Source: Persicaria tinctoria (Eukaryota; Streptophyta; Magnoliopsida; Caryophyllales; Polygonaceae). From it: a stretch of DNA of 64,000 nucleotides. Position numbers and translations under genes: made by a program. Of this stretch, positions 44,176 through 55,539 are shown in pieces. Within the stretch, counting starts at the first letter, position 1. The number at the start of each line of letters is the position of its first letter. The notes below the pieces were generated by a model, which had not been told where the DNA came from, ran no database searches, and saw only the letters and a list, made by a program, of their open reading frames with translations. The stretch is from positions 33,982,467 to 34,046,466 of the forward strand of contig JBANSL010000004.1 of assembly GCA_037127255.1 (NCBI GenBank), given 5' to 3'.

Positions 44176-44344
44176 AGAGGATGGTTCAGGGGTAATCAAG
44201 GCTTATTCTGTAATATGTGAACACATCTGGGCCGTTGATTAGATGAAATGGATGGATAAGATTAAAAGGCAATTTTAGCTTTTTTTTTTATTAAAAATCA
44301 GTGGGACCCACATTTTTTTTCTAGCCCACTTGCTGAATTGGGAG

Positions 44345-47115
44345 TGTAACAGCCCAGGATTATGATTCCCGGGTTACGTTTTGAGGGATGAAACCCCTCG
44401 TTAGGATCTTGCGCCCCGAGTACAGGTTGAAGGTTTGAAATCCTATCCTAATATTTTGAACTAAGGTTTCATACCCAAAATTCGAAGGGATCGTTGGAAT
44501 CCCCGGGGAAGTCCCCTGTACCTGTCGTAAGTCTAAGCGTGAAAAACCAATAGTCATGCAAATAGCGGAATCAAGGTATAATACAAGAGGGTGCGGTGGC
44601 AGAGCCGAGTCAACACAAATCAATAAACATATTTATCAAAATCTAATAGGTGATGTTAGTGAGGTTAGACCATTTCTTTTCAATCGCCCAAGAGAGTTCC
44701 CATGTCACGGAAGCAATGAATAATCATGCTGCAAAAAAAACCTAAAAAAAATGTATGCGGGGCGGTGTCAGATCGAAGCCCTACGCAATATAATCCCAAA
44801 CAAGCATACACATACACACGCTAATCCTAATAAAGATGCTTCTAGATGCAAGGCGGAATATTAACACACTAACATGCTCCTAAGATCAAGTGTGTAAATA
44901 TAATAAGGCCTTAGCAACGAATACCAAGTGGTATATCCCTCTCCTACCTCCACCCCCTTCCGATAGGGCGGAGACTGGCCAGCTCGTGAATGCATTCCAT
45001 TATAATCGGGTGGCACGCATACCCAACACGTAACCACAATAAAGCCCGCAGGCATCTCATAACATAAGGAAGTTCATGACTCGATTGACTCAGGACGGGA
45101 CCCGATGAGACTAGGTCGTCCTATAACCCTAGCAATAACTCTAGTTACTTCACAAATAACGGCCGTTCTGTTTACAAATGCAATGAGTAAACGAATGCTC
45201 AATCATGAGTGCAATCCTAGCAGGATACTACATGACATGCTTTAATTTGAATGCAAGCACCTAGTATGAACATGGCTACAAGCAGGGAGATCTCTTTTCG
45301 AATCTGAGTGAGCTCATATAGGAACTCACCTGGAAGTCCAGAATAGCAAAAGGCAACAACTAGGTATACAGAAGCCAACATGTCACAGATGATCACCTAA
45401 CACATATATAAGTAATATAAATAAGTCTACTCCTAATGTCACTTAAAGCATGTAATATCACACACATGTCATCAAATTTATTCCCAAGTTAAGCAAGGTA
45501 AGTCAATTTCCCCAGATTTTCCAAAACTCTTTAAATTCCATGTTAGATCAAATCATAGCCCAAGGTAGCTTTCTCAATTACTAATTTGCCCAAAATCCAC
45601 TTTTAAACATCACCTTCTTAAATTGACTCGTTACTCATTTGTCAAAACAATTTCGACAAGTTTAGGGCCTTTCCCCAAAAATCCTCTTTTAAAGTATTAA
45701 ATCAATTTCCGACCTCTGAAAAATATTTTCCAATTTAACACCAATTAATATATCTTTAAATCCCAACATTTTAAAAGGGGCCTAATATATAATCCATTTT
45801 AAAAGGGGCCTATCTCTCAGCCTCGCCTGCCCATCTCGCTTCCTCTCCCTCCCAACCTCACAGCTCTCGCAGACTCGCACTAGTACCTTCTCCCGCTCGA
45901 GCTTTCTCTCTCACCCGCGCTCGCCCCTCGCGTTCTCGAGCTCGCCCGTCTCTCTCCTACTCGCTCTCACCTCTCTCCGACCATTTAAACAGAAAAAGTA
46001 AACCGAATTCCAAGCCGAGGAAATGAAGGAGGTTTGAAAGCTCACCGAGGGTTTGAGGTTTGGATGCTCGTCGCAGGTTCGATTGGGGCTCGCCGGAGAC
46101 GTGGGATGTGCTTTCTCGGCCTGGGTCGAAGGAGGAAGGTAAAAAAAAAGGTAGATTTTATGGTGTTTCTGAATAAAATAAGGAAGAGGGAGGCTTACCG
46201 CGGGCGCTGGGTGAAATCAGGGGAAGAGAGACTCGACGGTGGCTCGGACAGCGCCTGGGTGCTCGGATCAGCCTCGCCTTTGTCGGAGGAAGTGGTGGTC
46301 TCTGCTGCCGACGTACCAGGATGGAGGAGAAGGCGCTGTGGCGTTTGGGACAGCTCACGGTAAATAGAAGAGTTCGGGGGAAGGGCGCTCGGGAGTTGCT
46401 TCGTAGTTGGTGCTGCGGTTATGTGTGTGGAGGTTGTGATTTTGAAGGCAAATGAAAGAAGGGGGATGGAGTGGATTTTGTGTAGGAGCTTGAGTTGAAA
46501 TGGAGAAAAAGGGGTGGCTTTGGATTTCCCTTACGTTGCTGCAGAAGTCAGAGTGGGGAGGAAAGGAGAAGTGGGTTTAAATTAAAAATGAAAATCAGAG
46601 GAATTGGAGGCATGGAGAGATGGGAAAGTATGGAATGGGGAGCAAGCAAGCTTGTGGGTTTGGATCAAGTAAAAAGAGGGGAGAGGAGGTCTGTGCTGCG
46701 TTCTGACATCCAGCAGGAGGGTGAACAATTGGCGTGGGTTAGCCTCTGAATGGGGTGTGGTGATGTTTAATCTTTAGCAAAAAAATGAAGACACCCTAAT
46801 GTGAGGCAAGGAGTTTGAAGGTGGTGTGGTTTAGCTATAACTGGAAGGAGGAAAGTGGGGTGCCACATCGACTTTGACTGAGGAGAAAGAAGGCAGAATG
46901 AAGGGGAAAACAATAGTGGTCCCAAGAAAAGAAAAAAAAAATTCAAAATACCCGGAATTAAATCCTTAAACCTGCTCTCTTAACCTTATCTCGACTCGAT
47001 CAATTCACATATTAAATTTTCCAATCCGATTTTAATAATGAAATCCGAACATCATTTTCCATTTTATTTTATTTATTTTTAAGTTATTATTTAAAAAAAA
47101 ATCCGAGCCTTTACA
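44345..47115 (-). repeat. 3' LTR of the LARD (deleted copy)
   Basis: Starts TGTAACAGCCCAGG, ends CCGAGCCTTTACA. Compared with the other LTR it lacks about 300 bases at 45795-45812, where a short copy of the neighbouring word TTTTAAAAGGGGCCTA fills the gap. Open frames such as 46034-46363 have counterparts in the other LTR but differ in length and are not genes. Confidence 0.85.
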
Positions 47116-48309
47116 TCATCCACCTCTAAAAACAAGTCTCGTCCTTGAGACTAAAACCAAAATAAAGTAGGGGGTGAAGTTTGAAATTGATGAGTCCAAG
47201 GGCCATGTCCAAGGATCTTGTCATCCTCTCGGTTGCGTCTTCCGGGCTTCTCACAACATCCTAGTCACGGTCCTGACATCTCCAATTGGCCTTGACAAGT
47301 ATGCGATAAGCGCCCCTATCACATCCCCGCTTCGACTTTTCGGAAGTATCACAACTCTAAAAGTTCTACAATATCATCATTAGGTCTTAGCAAGCATCCT
47401 ACAAGCGCCCCCGTAAAATGTTTGTATCCACTTCGTGAAGTATCATAGAGTTGCTCGGGTTTGAAAAGCTTCAAACGGGATTCCACATTTGAAAATGATT
47501 GGCCTCAAAATCATTGAAATTTTCGATCGCATTCGTTCTCTCAAAATCCAAGTTAGTCTTTTCAAAACCCTTCGATCAAACAAACCTCACAACATCAAAA
47601 CCATTCCAAGGTTTTTTTTTTAATCCAAAGTTAGTCAAGCAAGTTCAGAACTCAAAAGGTGGAATCATCCTAGGTTCCCATCTCAAAAGCAATTCTAGGT
47701 ACGAATTTCTAGTCATTATCATAATCAACATACCCAAGACATGCCACCTCATAAACAACCAACCATCGAGATAGACCATGCCAAAACCACAACATGAATA
47801 GCCACCCATCAACATGGCCGCATACGAGTATATTGGAACGTCAAACTCAACATTAGCATTTCATGTTCTAGGTGTCAACCAAATAAGAATGCATCAAGCA
47901 AGAATGTCATTTTTGAAAGAGCAACACACAACCACATCAAGTCCCAACCCCAGTAACCACATGAGCATGGTCTCATACTTAGCACTACCAATATAGGAGA
48001 ATTTGTCGCAATAGGGGTGTTAATCCACAAAAGGGAAACAAGTCAGCAAAACAAAATTCATTTCAACGAGACTCGACAACCCAAGATAGTCGTCATTTTC
48101 ATAGCCAAGGATTCAACCGAAAATCAATTTTGAAACATCAATGCATAGAGGCATCACTACAATCACGTTTCAACAATTCAATGTTCAAGTTATCAATATA
48201 GAACCTGTCATGCTCTCATGGTTCAGAAGTAGCAAAGTCTAACAACATAGCAAGCACAAAATATAGTCATGACAACATTTAACTTAACAGGACATCGTAT
48301 ATCATTATA
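47116..48309 (-). other. LARD interior, 3' side
   Basis: Non-coding AT-rich sequence with the polypurine tract at its outer edge. Contains CATCAACATGGC-like and CAACATAGCAAGCAC-like loose repeats; no gene. Confidence 0.6.
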
Positions 48310-48334
48310 CACTAGTACAAAATTAGTCTAATAT

Positions 48335-48595
48335 CACAGATATTTAGGGCCTAATATCACGGATATAAGCAAATACATATCCGGGCTTTAGCTCAGTGGG
48401 CTAATAGATATGGCAATCTACTATCAAGGATGGCAAAATGGACACGCCCGGGATATTAGAGGTGAGTTTTTTTAAGCTTCGGCCCTAATATCACGGACCA
48501 CACATGACATGCCCGTGATATTAGGGGTAAGATTATTTCATGCTTCTGCCCTAATATCACGGATCATGGGGGAACACGCCCGAGATATTAGGCAA
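48335..48595. repeat. Sub-terminal inverted motif array of the CACTA element
   Basis: CCTAATATCACGG-type words at about 48350, 48483 and 48550 alternate with their inverse (GGGATATTAG, GTGATATTAGG, GAGATATTAGG) at about 48450, 48520 and 48583. Spacing between opposite copies is 30-80 bases. Confidence 0.8.
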
Positions 48596-48839
48596 TTTGT
48601 TTTTAAAAAAAAAGACTTTATAGCCTAGCAGCAAGGCCTGGGCTATGAAGTTTCTTTTATTTTCTTAAATACGATCCTCCTCCTACAGATCCACCGCTCT
48701 ATCAGAAACAATTTTGACCAAAAAAAAATCCACAATAACCTAATATTCATAGCAATGTTGCATTTACAAATAGCAAAATAAGAATCCAAAAAAATACATT
48801 ATATATAGTAAACACAAGAACTACTGAACACGGTATAAA

Positions 48840-49620
48840 ATATAGATTAGCTGAGCATGCCTTGGTATCTTCAAAAATATCTTCTTGGGTTGCACTTGGA
48901 TAAAAAAACATGATCATATATATGCTGCTTTGCCTTATCATATTTCCATGGATGCTCAACTGTGAATTCATCCACATATGACACAATATTTCTTTCATTA
49001 TCAACTTTCTCTTTATCACAGAGTGGTCTCAGTCGACAGTAGACTCAAAATTTTCCTTTCATATCTGCTAGAAGAAAATAATATGATTAAGTTACCAATG
49101 GAGGAAACTTAAGAAAAGGAAAAAATGAGAAAACAGTTCAAACATCAGTAAAGAGACCTCCAATCATATTGAAGTACTGTTTCCTAAATGATTGCTCTTC
49201 CTTTTCTAATTTAGCTAATTGTGTTGCTAGCATCTTTAAGATGGCAGCTGTTTGCCCATTCTTTCTATCCATATCCTGGAACTAAAGAAAAGATCATTGT
49301 GAATATTTGCATACTAATACCAGAAAAGGTCACGCATGGAAATTTTAACAAGAAAGGATTTCAAAAAAAATGGTCAAATTAAAATAAAGAAATCAAAATA
49401 AGTTATTGACTTTTTACCTCTTTCATTTCCCTAAGATCTTCTAGTTCCTTTCGACTACCATGTATTGTTGATAATTGTTCACCCCTGGATGCAACGATAG
49501 ACTCTGCAACAACTAAATCTCTTTTGATCTCTCTTCCAGCTTCTTCTCCAGTTCACCAATTCTTTGTAGCAAGGTTCGTCGTCCTTGCTCATACCTTTTC
49601 TCAACAACTACAACCTATAA
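48840..49620 (-). pseudogene. Unidentified exons with coiled coil in the CACTA element
   Basis: Minus strand: 49615-49440 reads VEKRYEQGRRTLLQRIGEL with more helical sequence and a stop; 49280-49160 reads DRKNGQTAAILKMLATQLAK and EEQSFRKQYFNMIGG; 49010-48840 reads SYVDEFTVEHPWKYDKAKQH and FLSKCNPR. Splice-like borders (TTGTAG, GGTAAA) separate them. They could be accessory CACTA exons or a captured host gene. No catalytic motif was recognised. Confidence 0.4.
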
Positions 49621-50673
49621 GATGGCACTCAACAATTTAATACCATAAGAATACATTTTGTTGAAAAGAAGACGGGAGATAAACAAAATAAGTGCAAAGA
49701 TACCACATCAAATAAATGAGTTTAAATCAGGTTCTCGTTTTTCAAGGAGCCATATCAAATCAAAGTTGAATCCGTACGTCTTTGCAAATTTTGGAATGTG
49801 AAATGACATACCCCTTTCAACAGAGGGTGTGAATCTGGGAGCTGGTAACTACATTAAAGTGAGACAGATAGTAAGCTAATGTAATATGCTTAAAAAATCT
49901 TAGATTAACAAAATCTCTAATTTTAATTTTTTGTAAGGCTTCCGAGTGTCACAATTGGCTTGAAGGATAGACTATTTGTTAAGATCAAAACCAAGCGATT
50001 CCAACTATTGGCATATTGCTTGAATCATCCTAGTTGTGTAATGCTTGAATTCTAGTTGTGTAATGCTTGAAAAGGTTCATTGACAAAGGAGATTGAATGT
50101 ATCTAACATATAGTTTTCAGGGGAAGTTATATTACGTTTTCAAGCTCCTTGTGGTGTATCACATAGTTTTCAAGGGAAGTTATATTACGTTTCTTGTGGT
50201 CTTAGTTGTTCACTTAAAGCATAGATTCCCTCAACAATTACAATATGAGAACTTGGGGCTTCAAGGTTATGACAAGGTAACAAATTCACATAATTTGAGC
50301 ATTAAGGCCATTACATATTTACATCTTTGAAATTAATGTGGTGTTTTTATTCTTTCTATAAATTCTGGACATGATCAACAGAAACACTGAGCAACAAAAA
50401 AAAATTCATGTATCCTCCTAAGTCCTAACTACATATCTAGTAGAACTAGGGAAGTGACCAGATTGTCAAAGGAACAACAACAATAAATAAATAAGTAAAG
50501 ACAAAAATGAAGAAGAGTAGTTCAATATTCTATTATTCTTTTTCTTGCATACTACAGTATGGCGGTCCCTAGAAGATCACACTTCATTCTTCATAGTTCA
50601 TACCTCTTAATACTAATATATAAATTCATTAAAGCCCTTTTGGGTCAGGAAAAGAATCAAGTACCTCATAATA

Positions 50674-50807
50674 CTAATATATAATCTCATGGCATTTGGA
50701 ATCTTTCCTTTTCACGAGCTGAACTTGGTCCTTCAAAAGACCTGGTTTTCGGCAAGGTGATTCAGAATCAGGAGAAATTTGAGCCATCAATTTGATAGCT
50801 TCTTTTA
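50674..50807 (-). pseudogene. TTM/uridine-kinase-like exon fragment in the CACTA element
   Basis: After a CAG acceptor the minus strand reads KEAIKLMAQISPDSES, then PGLLKDQVQLVKRKDS. The second part matches the segment just before the P-loop in plant triphosphate tunnel metalloenzymes TTM1/TTM2, which carry a uridine-kinase-like N-terminal domain. The P-loop and everything after it are absent. It is best read as a captured exon; the identity is from one motif only. Confidence 0.45.
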
Positions 50808-51091
50808 CTGGAAAAGGCAAAATCAGCATTAAAACTTGTATGAATTTATCTAAGATTAGCCAATGCAACATCAATTTTGTAATCAGAAAGTCAAGATAAA
50901 AAAAACATGATGATACTTGGTAAACTAACATTCAAATTGATAAGGTAAGCAATCCATGATAGTATGATGAAGTCAATAATTCATAACCAGAATGATATTC
51001 AGATGTAATAAAAAAGCCTATAAGAAACCAGCACATTGTCCACAAACTCCACACTTAATCTTGCATTCTTCTCTCATACATTCGTATACTG

Positions 51092-51540
51092 TCAATTACG
51101 AGCTTGTATTCGTCTCATATGACACTTTGGCCACATTTTGTCATCTCCATTAATATATTAGATTATCATAATATGTTGCTTCAAGTTTCATACACCTAAA
51201 AGAAAAATTGTGTAATTGCACTACTTATTGAAAATAGAATTAAAGATATCTGATAATGCTCCTAATCGTGACTAAAATGTTAAATTCAAAGAAACCACAA
51301 ATCAAAAGGAAGGAAAAGAGCCGAACTAACCAGCAAGGCAACGAGATCGAAGGTCTCGCAGGAGCAACAACCAATTACGAGCTTGTATTCGTCTCATATG
51401 ACATTTTGGCCACAGTTTGTCATCTCCATTAATATATTAGATTATCATAATCTGTTGCTTCAGGTTTCATACATCTAAAAGCAAAATTGTGTAATTACAC
51501 TATTTATTGAAAATAGAATTAAAGATATCTTATAAAATTG
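51092..51540 (+). repeat. 165-bp direct duplication near the CACTA right end
   Basis: 51092-51258 and 51371-51540 are near-identical (CAATTACGAGCTTGTATTCG to AATTAAAGATATCT), about 279 bases apart. The second copy runs into the right terminus. Confidence 0.85.
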
Positions 51541-51556
51541 AAATTTTGTAGTAGTG

Positions 51557-54500
51557 ATATCAGGATAGCATGCATCTTATATTATGGACCCTACATGCTA
51601 CTATCATTTAGTCTCCAAGTATTTCACATCAGTATAATATAACATGATTTCACACTAAGTTTATATATCATTATCTCTCATTGCCTCGAACAGTCACATG
51701 TCATAAGTCATAAGATACTATCATGCTCAACAAGTATTGCAGAATATCATGTATCGACATAGCAAGACAAGTTATCACATAACTTCATGCTAATAATAAT
51801 TCGAGCAAAGGTAATATCATGCCAACATCGCAATATCATATTGTCACACATTATCGGGGCACATAATATCATTATTACCAACACATGTCAGGATTTCAGC
51901 AGGTATAATTCACAATCCATGAGTAAAAGAATTTAGGCAAGGCCTACCGACACAGAACACCAATCATATCACAAGATCAGTCACATAGGAACACCAAAGC
52001 CCTAAAATTCATAATCATAAGTAGAAGTCAACCAAGTAACGTCCACCACCAGTTCATCATTCAAAGAATCAATATGTCAGTTCTGAGACATGGGGTTTAT
52101 GGGCCCACCGTGCTTCCGCTGTATCGCTCTGATGCTATTTGGCTAAACGTGCTCTTTTCTACGCCATCGTTCGTCAAAGTATTGCAAGCAACTTTTAAGT
52201 TAGTGGAAATAGGGGAGAGACAAGGAGGACAACCCGGACTCCCCACAGAACCAAACACAGACCAACTGATGATGATACGACGAAAAAACAAGATCCCGAC
52301 CCAAGAAGGAGTAAGGTGCCCTTATGGAACTCTACGAGATTACAAGTGCAGCAAGCAAAACAGATTCAAATCATGGAGTAAACTAGTTGCATCAATGTAC
52401 ACTAACATGTACCTACCTTAATGAAAGATGTTAACAAATAGGGGCAACAAAAAACATGATCGGATTCTGCATGGGGCATAAGAGACTAACTAGCATCTTT
52501 TCATTTCATATATCAAACAGGCTTGATATGTATAAGAACCATGTATACACGGATGCACAATAGATTTGTGCGACATAAAGCTCATGCAAAATCCAGTAAT
52601 CAACATAGAGCATTACACATATAGTAAATTGTTCGTGACAGGTACACATAAGCAGGTCATAATCAATATAGGATCACATGCAAACCTATCGAGATGTTTC
52701 ATATCAATCAGACTAATGCCATGAAAGGATCATATAAAGCCGTATGGAAACCATGTCATGCAACAACAATGTTCTTATGATAGGGTAAGTGCGGGATGTC
52801 ATTACACAAGGAGCTATGGGGAAAGTAAGTCCTTCATAATACTAGTAATATATATTTAAGGAAAAAGCACAATCAAAGGTAGTCATTGAGGAACAATTTG
52901 TCACCGAAATCATAGTTCATGTATACATCCATCTACCATGTTGTTGGGTATAACATGCAACGTGGTATTCAACTACTAATTAACGCACATTTCATAAAAG
53001 TATGAGTTCATCCAGTTAAACATCAAAAGGGCGTCATGTGAAAAGAACAACTTCGATGAGAACACACATAAGCATGCCATTAATCACACTTTGCATGATA
53101 CAACCATGTGGAGGCATATCATTCTAATTGGCTAACAATATCTAACATGCTTGGACAGTCATAAGATCATGTAGAGAGAGTATAACAAGGCTATCGCAAC
53201 CTATGACAAGAGTTCAAGTTGAGCATGCGGTCGTACAAGTCATATCTCTGTATGCATAGATTTTACAAGGTACTATGGGACAATCACATATGTATAAGAA
53301 TAAGATCCATCGAGCAACTCCATAGATTAGTGGGACGTGTCATAGAAGTTTAAGCTGGATCACCATTGCATCCAATCATTAGCACATATAAAAGGAATAT
53401 AAGTAGTTGTGTTAAAGGAGTCATGCACATATCATAGTGCGAAACAGGACAATGTTCCTAAGGTATCATGTTTCAAGGAGACGATAAGCTACATTATATA
53501 TGCAAAGGTAATCATGCGAGTGCCTTATAGCTATCGTGATGTGTGTGTGGTCATGCGAGGTGCCAGATTATTCATTTGCAGAAGCATTAAGAATGACAGG
53601 GGACATGCAAAAGAACATCGAGCGATGAGATGATAGACACACATTGATAATCACCTAAAGCTTAACATGCGTTGAAAATAGGCACTAACTCTATAACTGG
53701 GTCTATCAATTCCTAACCAGTTGAAAAGATCGCACATTAGAGATGATGGAAATAATACAAGACTTTGCGAAGTCTATTCCACGATTAGGGCACGTATTTA
53801 ACACAAGGATATATCAAGTCACATCGTGATCCTACATGATGCTAGCGATACATGATAAGACACGGGTATCTTTATAGAATGAACAAGGGAACATCACGGA
53901 TGATGGATTATAAGTCATGCTGGGAATTAACCGTCATGTGAGTACATGATGAGTAACAAGAGCAAAACTGACATGCTAAGGGTCACACTATCATGAACCT
54001 AACCCAGAAGAGACACTGACTATCATGCGAGTTCGTAACTTACGACATATGCATTTAATCAATCATTAGTATGACGATGCAAGGAACCAATGAAATCAGG
54101 TTGTGCATGCATAGGGGGTATGACATGAATACAACGAAGTATGACCTAAGACCTAAAAAAGGTGGCCAAGCATGGATACATAATGATATACAACCACAAA
54201 TACACATTAAGGATCAACATCACAATATATGTTGGGAATAACACATCATGTCGAGTCATGCATATACAAAACCAGGAATTATCGTGGTGTGTGCTCGTGC
54301 GGCGTATCAGGTCATATATTCATGAAAGTATGTGAGAGGCATGGAGGTCATCATGGCATGACAGTTGGATAAGCATTTTCGAAACTAGGTGTCATATGAA
54401 TTAGGTTGAACATCAAGTTGTAACACACACCCATCAAGTAAATAACTCTATCAGGATATCAGAATGGAATGAGCACACTATCATAAGCCTATTTGCAGAG

Positions 54501-55523
54501 AGGACATCGATCATGCAGTTTACTAACATATGACTCATTCATTCGAGCATTAGTATAACAATGCATATACTAAGTAGATCATGCTGGGATGATATGGGGG
54601 CATAACAAATGTAATACTAATCTAAACAATGGCTAAACATGGACATCGAGACATGTAGGCAGAATTTCACACTACGGATCAATCTGCAAGTCTATGGGGT
54701 AGTACATATAGAATCATACAATCATGGACGAAGAAACTAAGATAACCCGACGGAGATCTACAAGGGCGACTCTGACTCACTTCCATGAACCCCATCACTT
54801 TTTTCCCGTGAAATATTCGTGTAACTCTCGAGTAGGGTAGAAAAGAGCTCAGGTAGTAGCGTACTCTAATACAACCTCAAATGTGGTTACCCGTATATCA
54901 CGCCGGCATCGCAAGAAAAACTCAATAAAGACGTTTAGTGGGTCAGGAAAAGAAGACCGAAGAAGAAATTAGTCACGCTTAAGAGGTCAAAGGCGATCCC
55001 ACGAGGATTGGAATCCCGACTCTATAATGGCAGAAGGTCTCCCCTGCTATTCCATTCAAGTAGGCATTTAACACATGATTCATAATCAAGAATAGCAACC
55101 AAGTCTCCAATTTAAGCATACAACACTCAGCACATAACAATCAACAATCAAGCTATCCTAAGGCCGCTCTTCAAGGGGCGACTGACCGGAGGGGAAAAAC
55201 CTCATGGTCTCTACCTAACTCGCCACTCCAACCACTACGGCGCAATCCGGTGGAGTCTTGTAAGCCCATCTGTAAAGAACATGCTATATTTCGCCTACCC
55301 GTTTCCAGCTACATCCAATAGGGATGGTCTAGCGCCATCACTACCCCTTCGTTTCCCTTTGTTTGATTACCAGATTTATTGAGTCATGTTCATATTTAGT
55401 CCATTTGAGTAAGCCATATTAAATTCATTTTGCCTTTTCTAAAACATTTTGAAAAACCATTTGAAAACCTTGGGCCATTTTCAAAAGCACTTCAACCTAT
55501 CAGACTCGGTTTGCATAACCTGA
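51557..55523 (-). other. LARD interior, 5' side
   Basis: Four kb of AT-rich non-coding DNA with no frame above 115 codons and no recognisable domain. Short words such as ATCATG, CATGCA and ACATGC recur many times. The best open frame (52074-52421) has no family resemblance. Confidence 0.6.
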
Positions 55524-55535
55524 GCTCTGATACCA
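55524..55535 (-). other. Primer-binding site of the LARD
   Basis: Minus-strand TGGTATCAGAGC, perfect complement to the initiator-Met tRNA 3' end, four bases from the 5' LTR. Confidence 0.88.
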
Positions 55536-55539
55536 TCTT

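Larger units (their letters stand above)
48310..51556. mobile_element. CACTA transposon, non-autonomous, in the LARD
   Basis: Left end CACTAGTACAAAATTAGTC and right end (reverse complement) CACTACTACAAAATTTCAA, with a 3-base duplication ATA (48307-48309, 51557-51559). These are the diagnostic ends and target size of CACTA (En/Spm) elements. Sub-terminal copies of CCTAATATCACGG and its inverse CCCGTGATATTAGG at 48335-48590 are typical transposase-binding repeats. No TNP2 transposase is visible. The interior carries minus-strand exons of host-like sequence and a 165-base direct repeat on the right. Confidence 0.85.

Noticed and set aside
46034..46363. 109-codon open frame in the left LTR of the LARD as a gene
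   Set aside because: The other LTR copy (57574-57853) has shifted frames and different lengths; no domain is recognisable.
48385..48450. tRNA-like start GGGCTTTAGCTCAGTGGGC with a good A box (TAGCTCAGTGGG)
   Set aside because: No B box (GGTTCGA-type), no acceptor pairing and no anticodon arm follow; it is part of the CACTA sub-terminal region.
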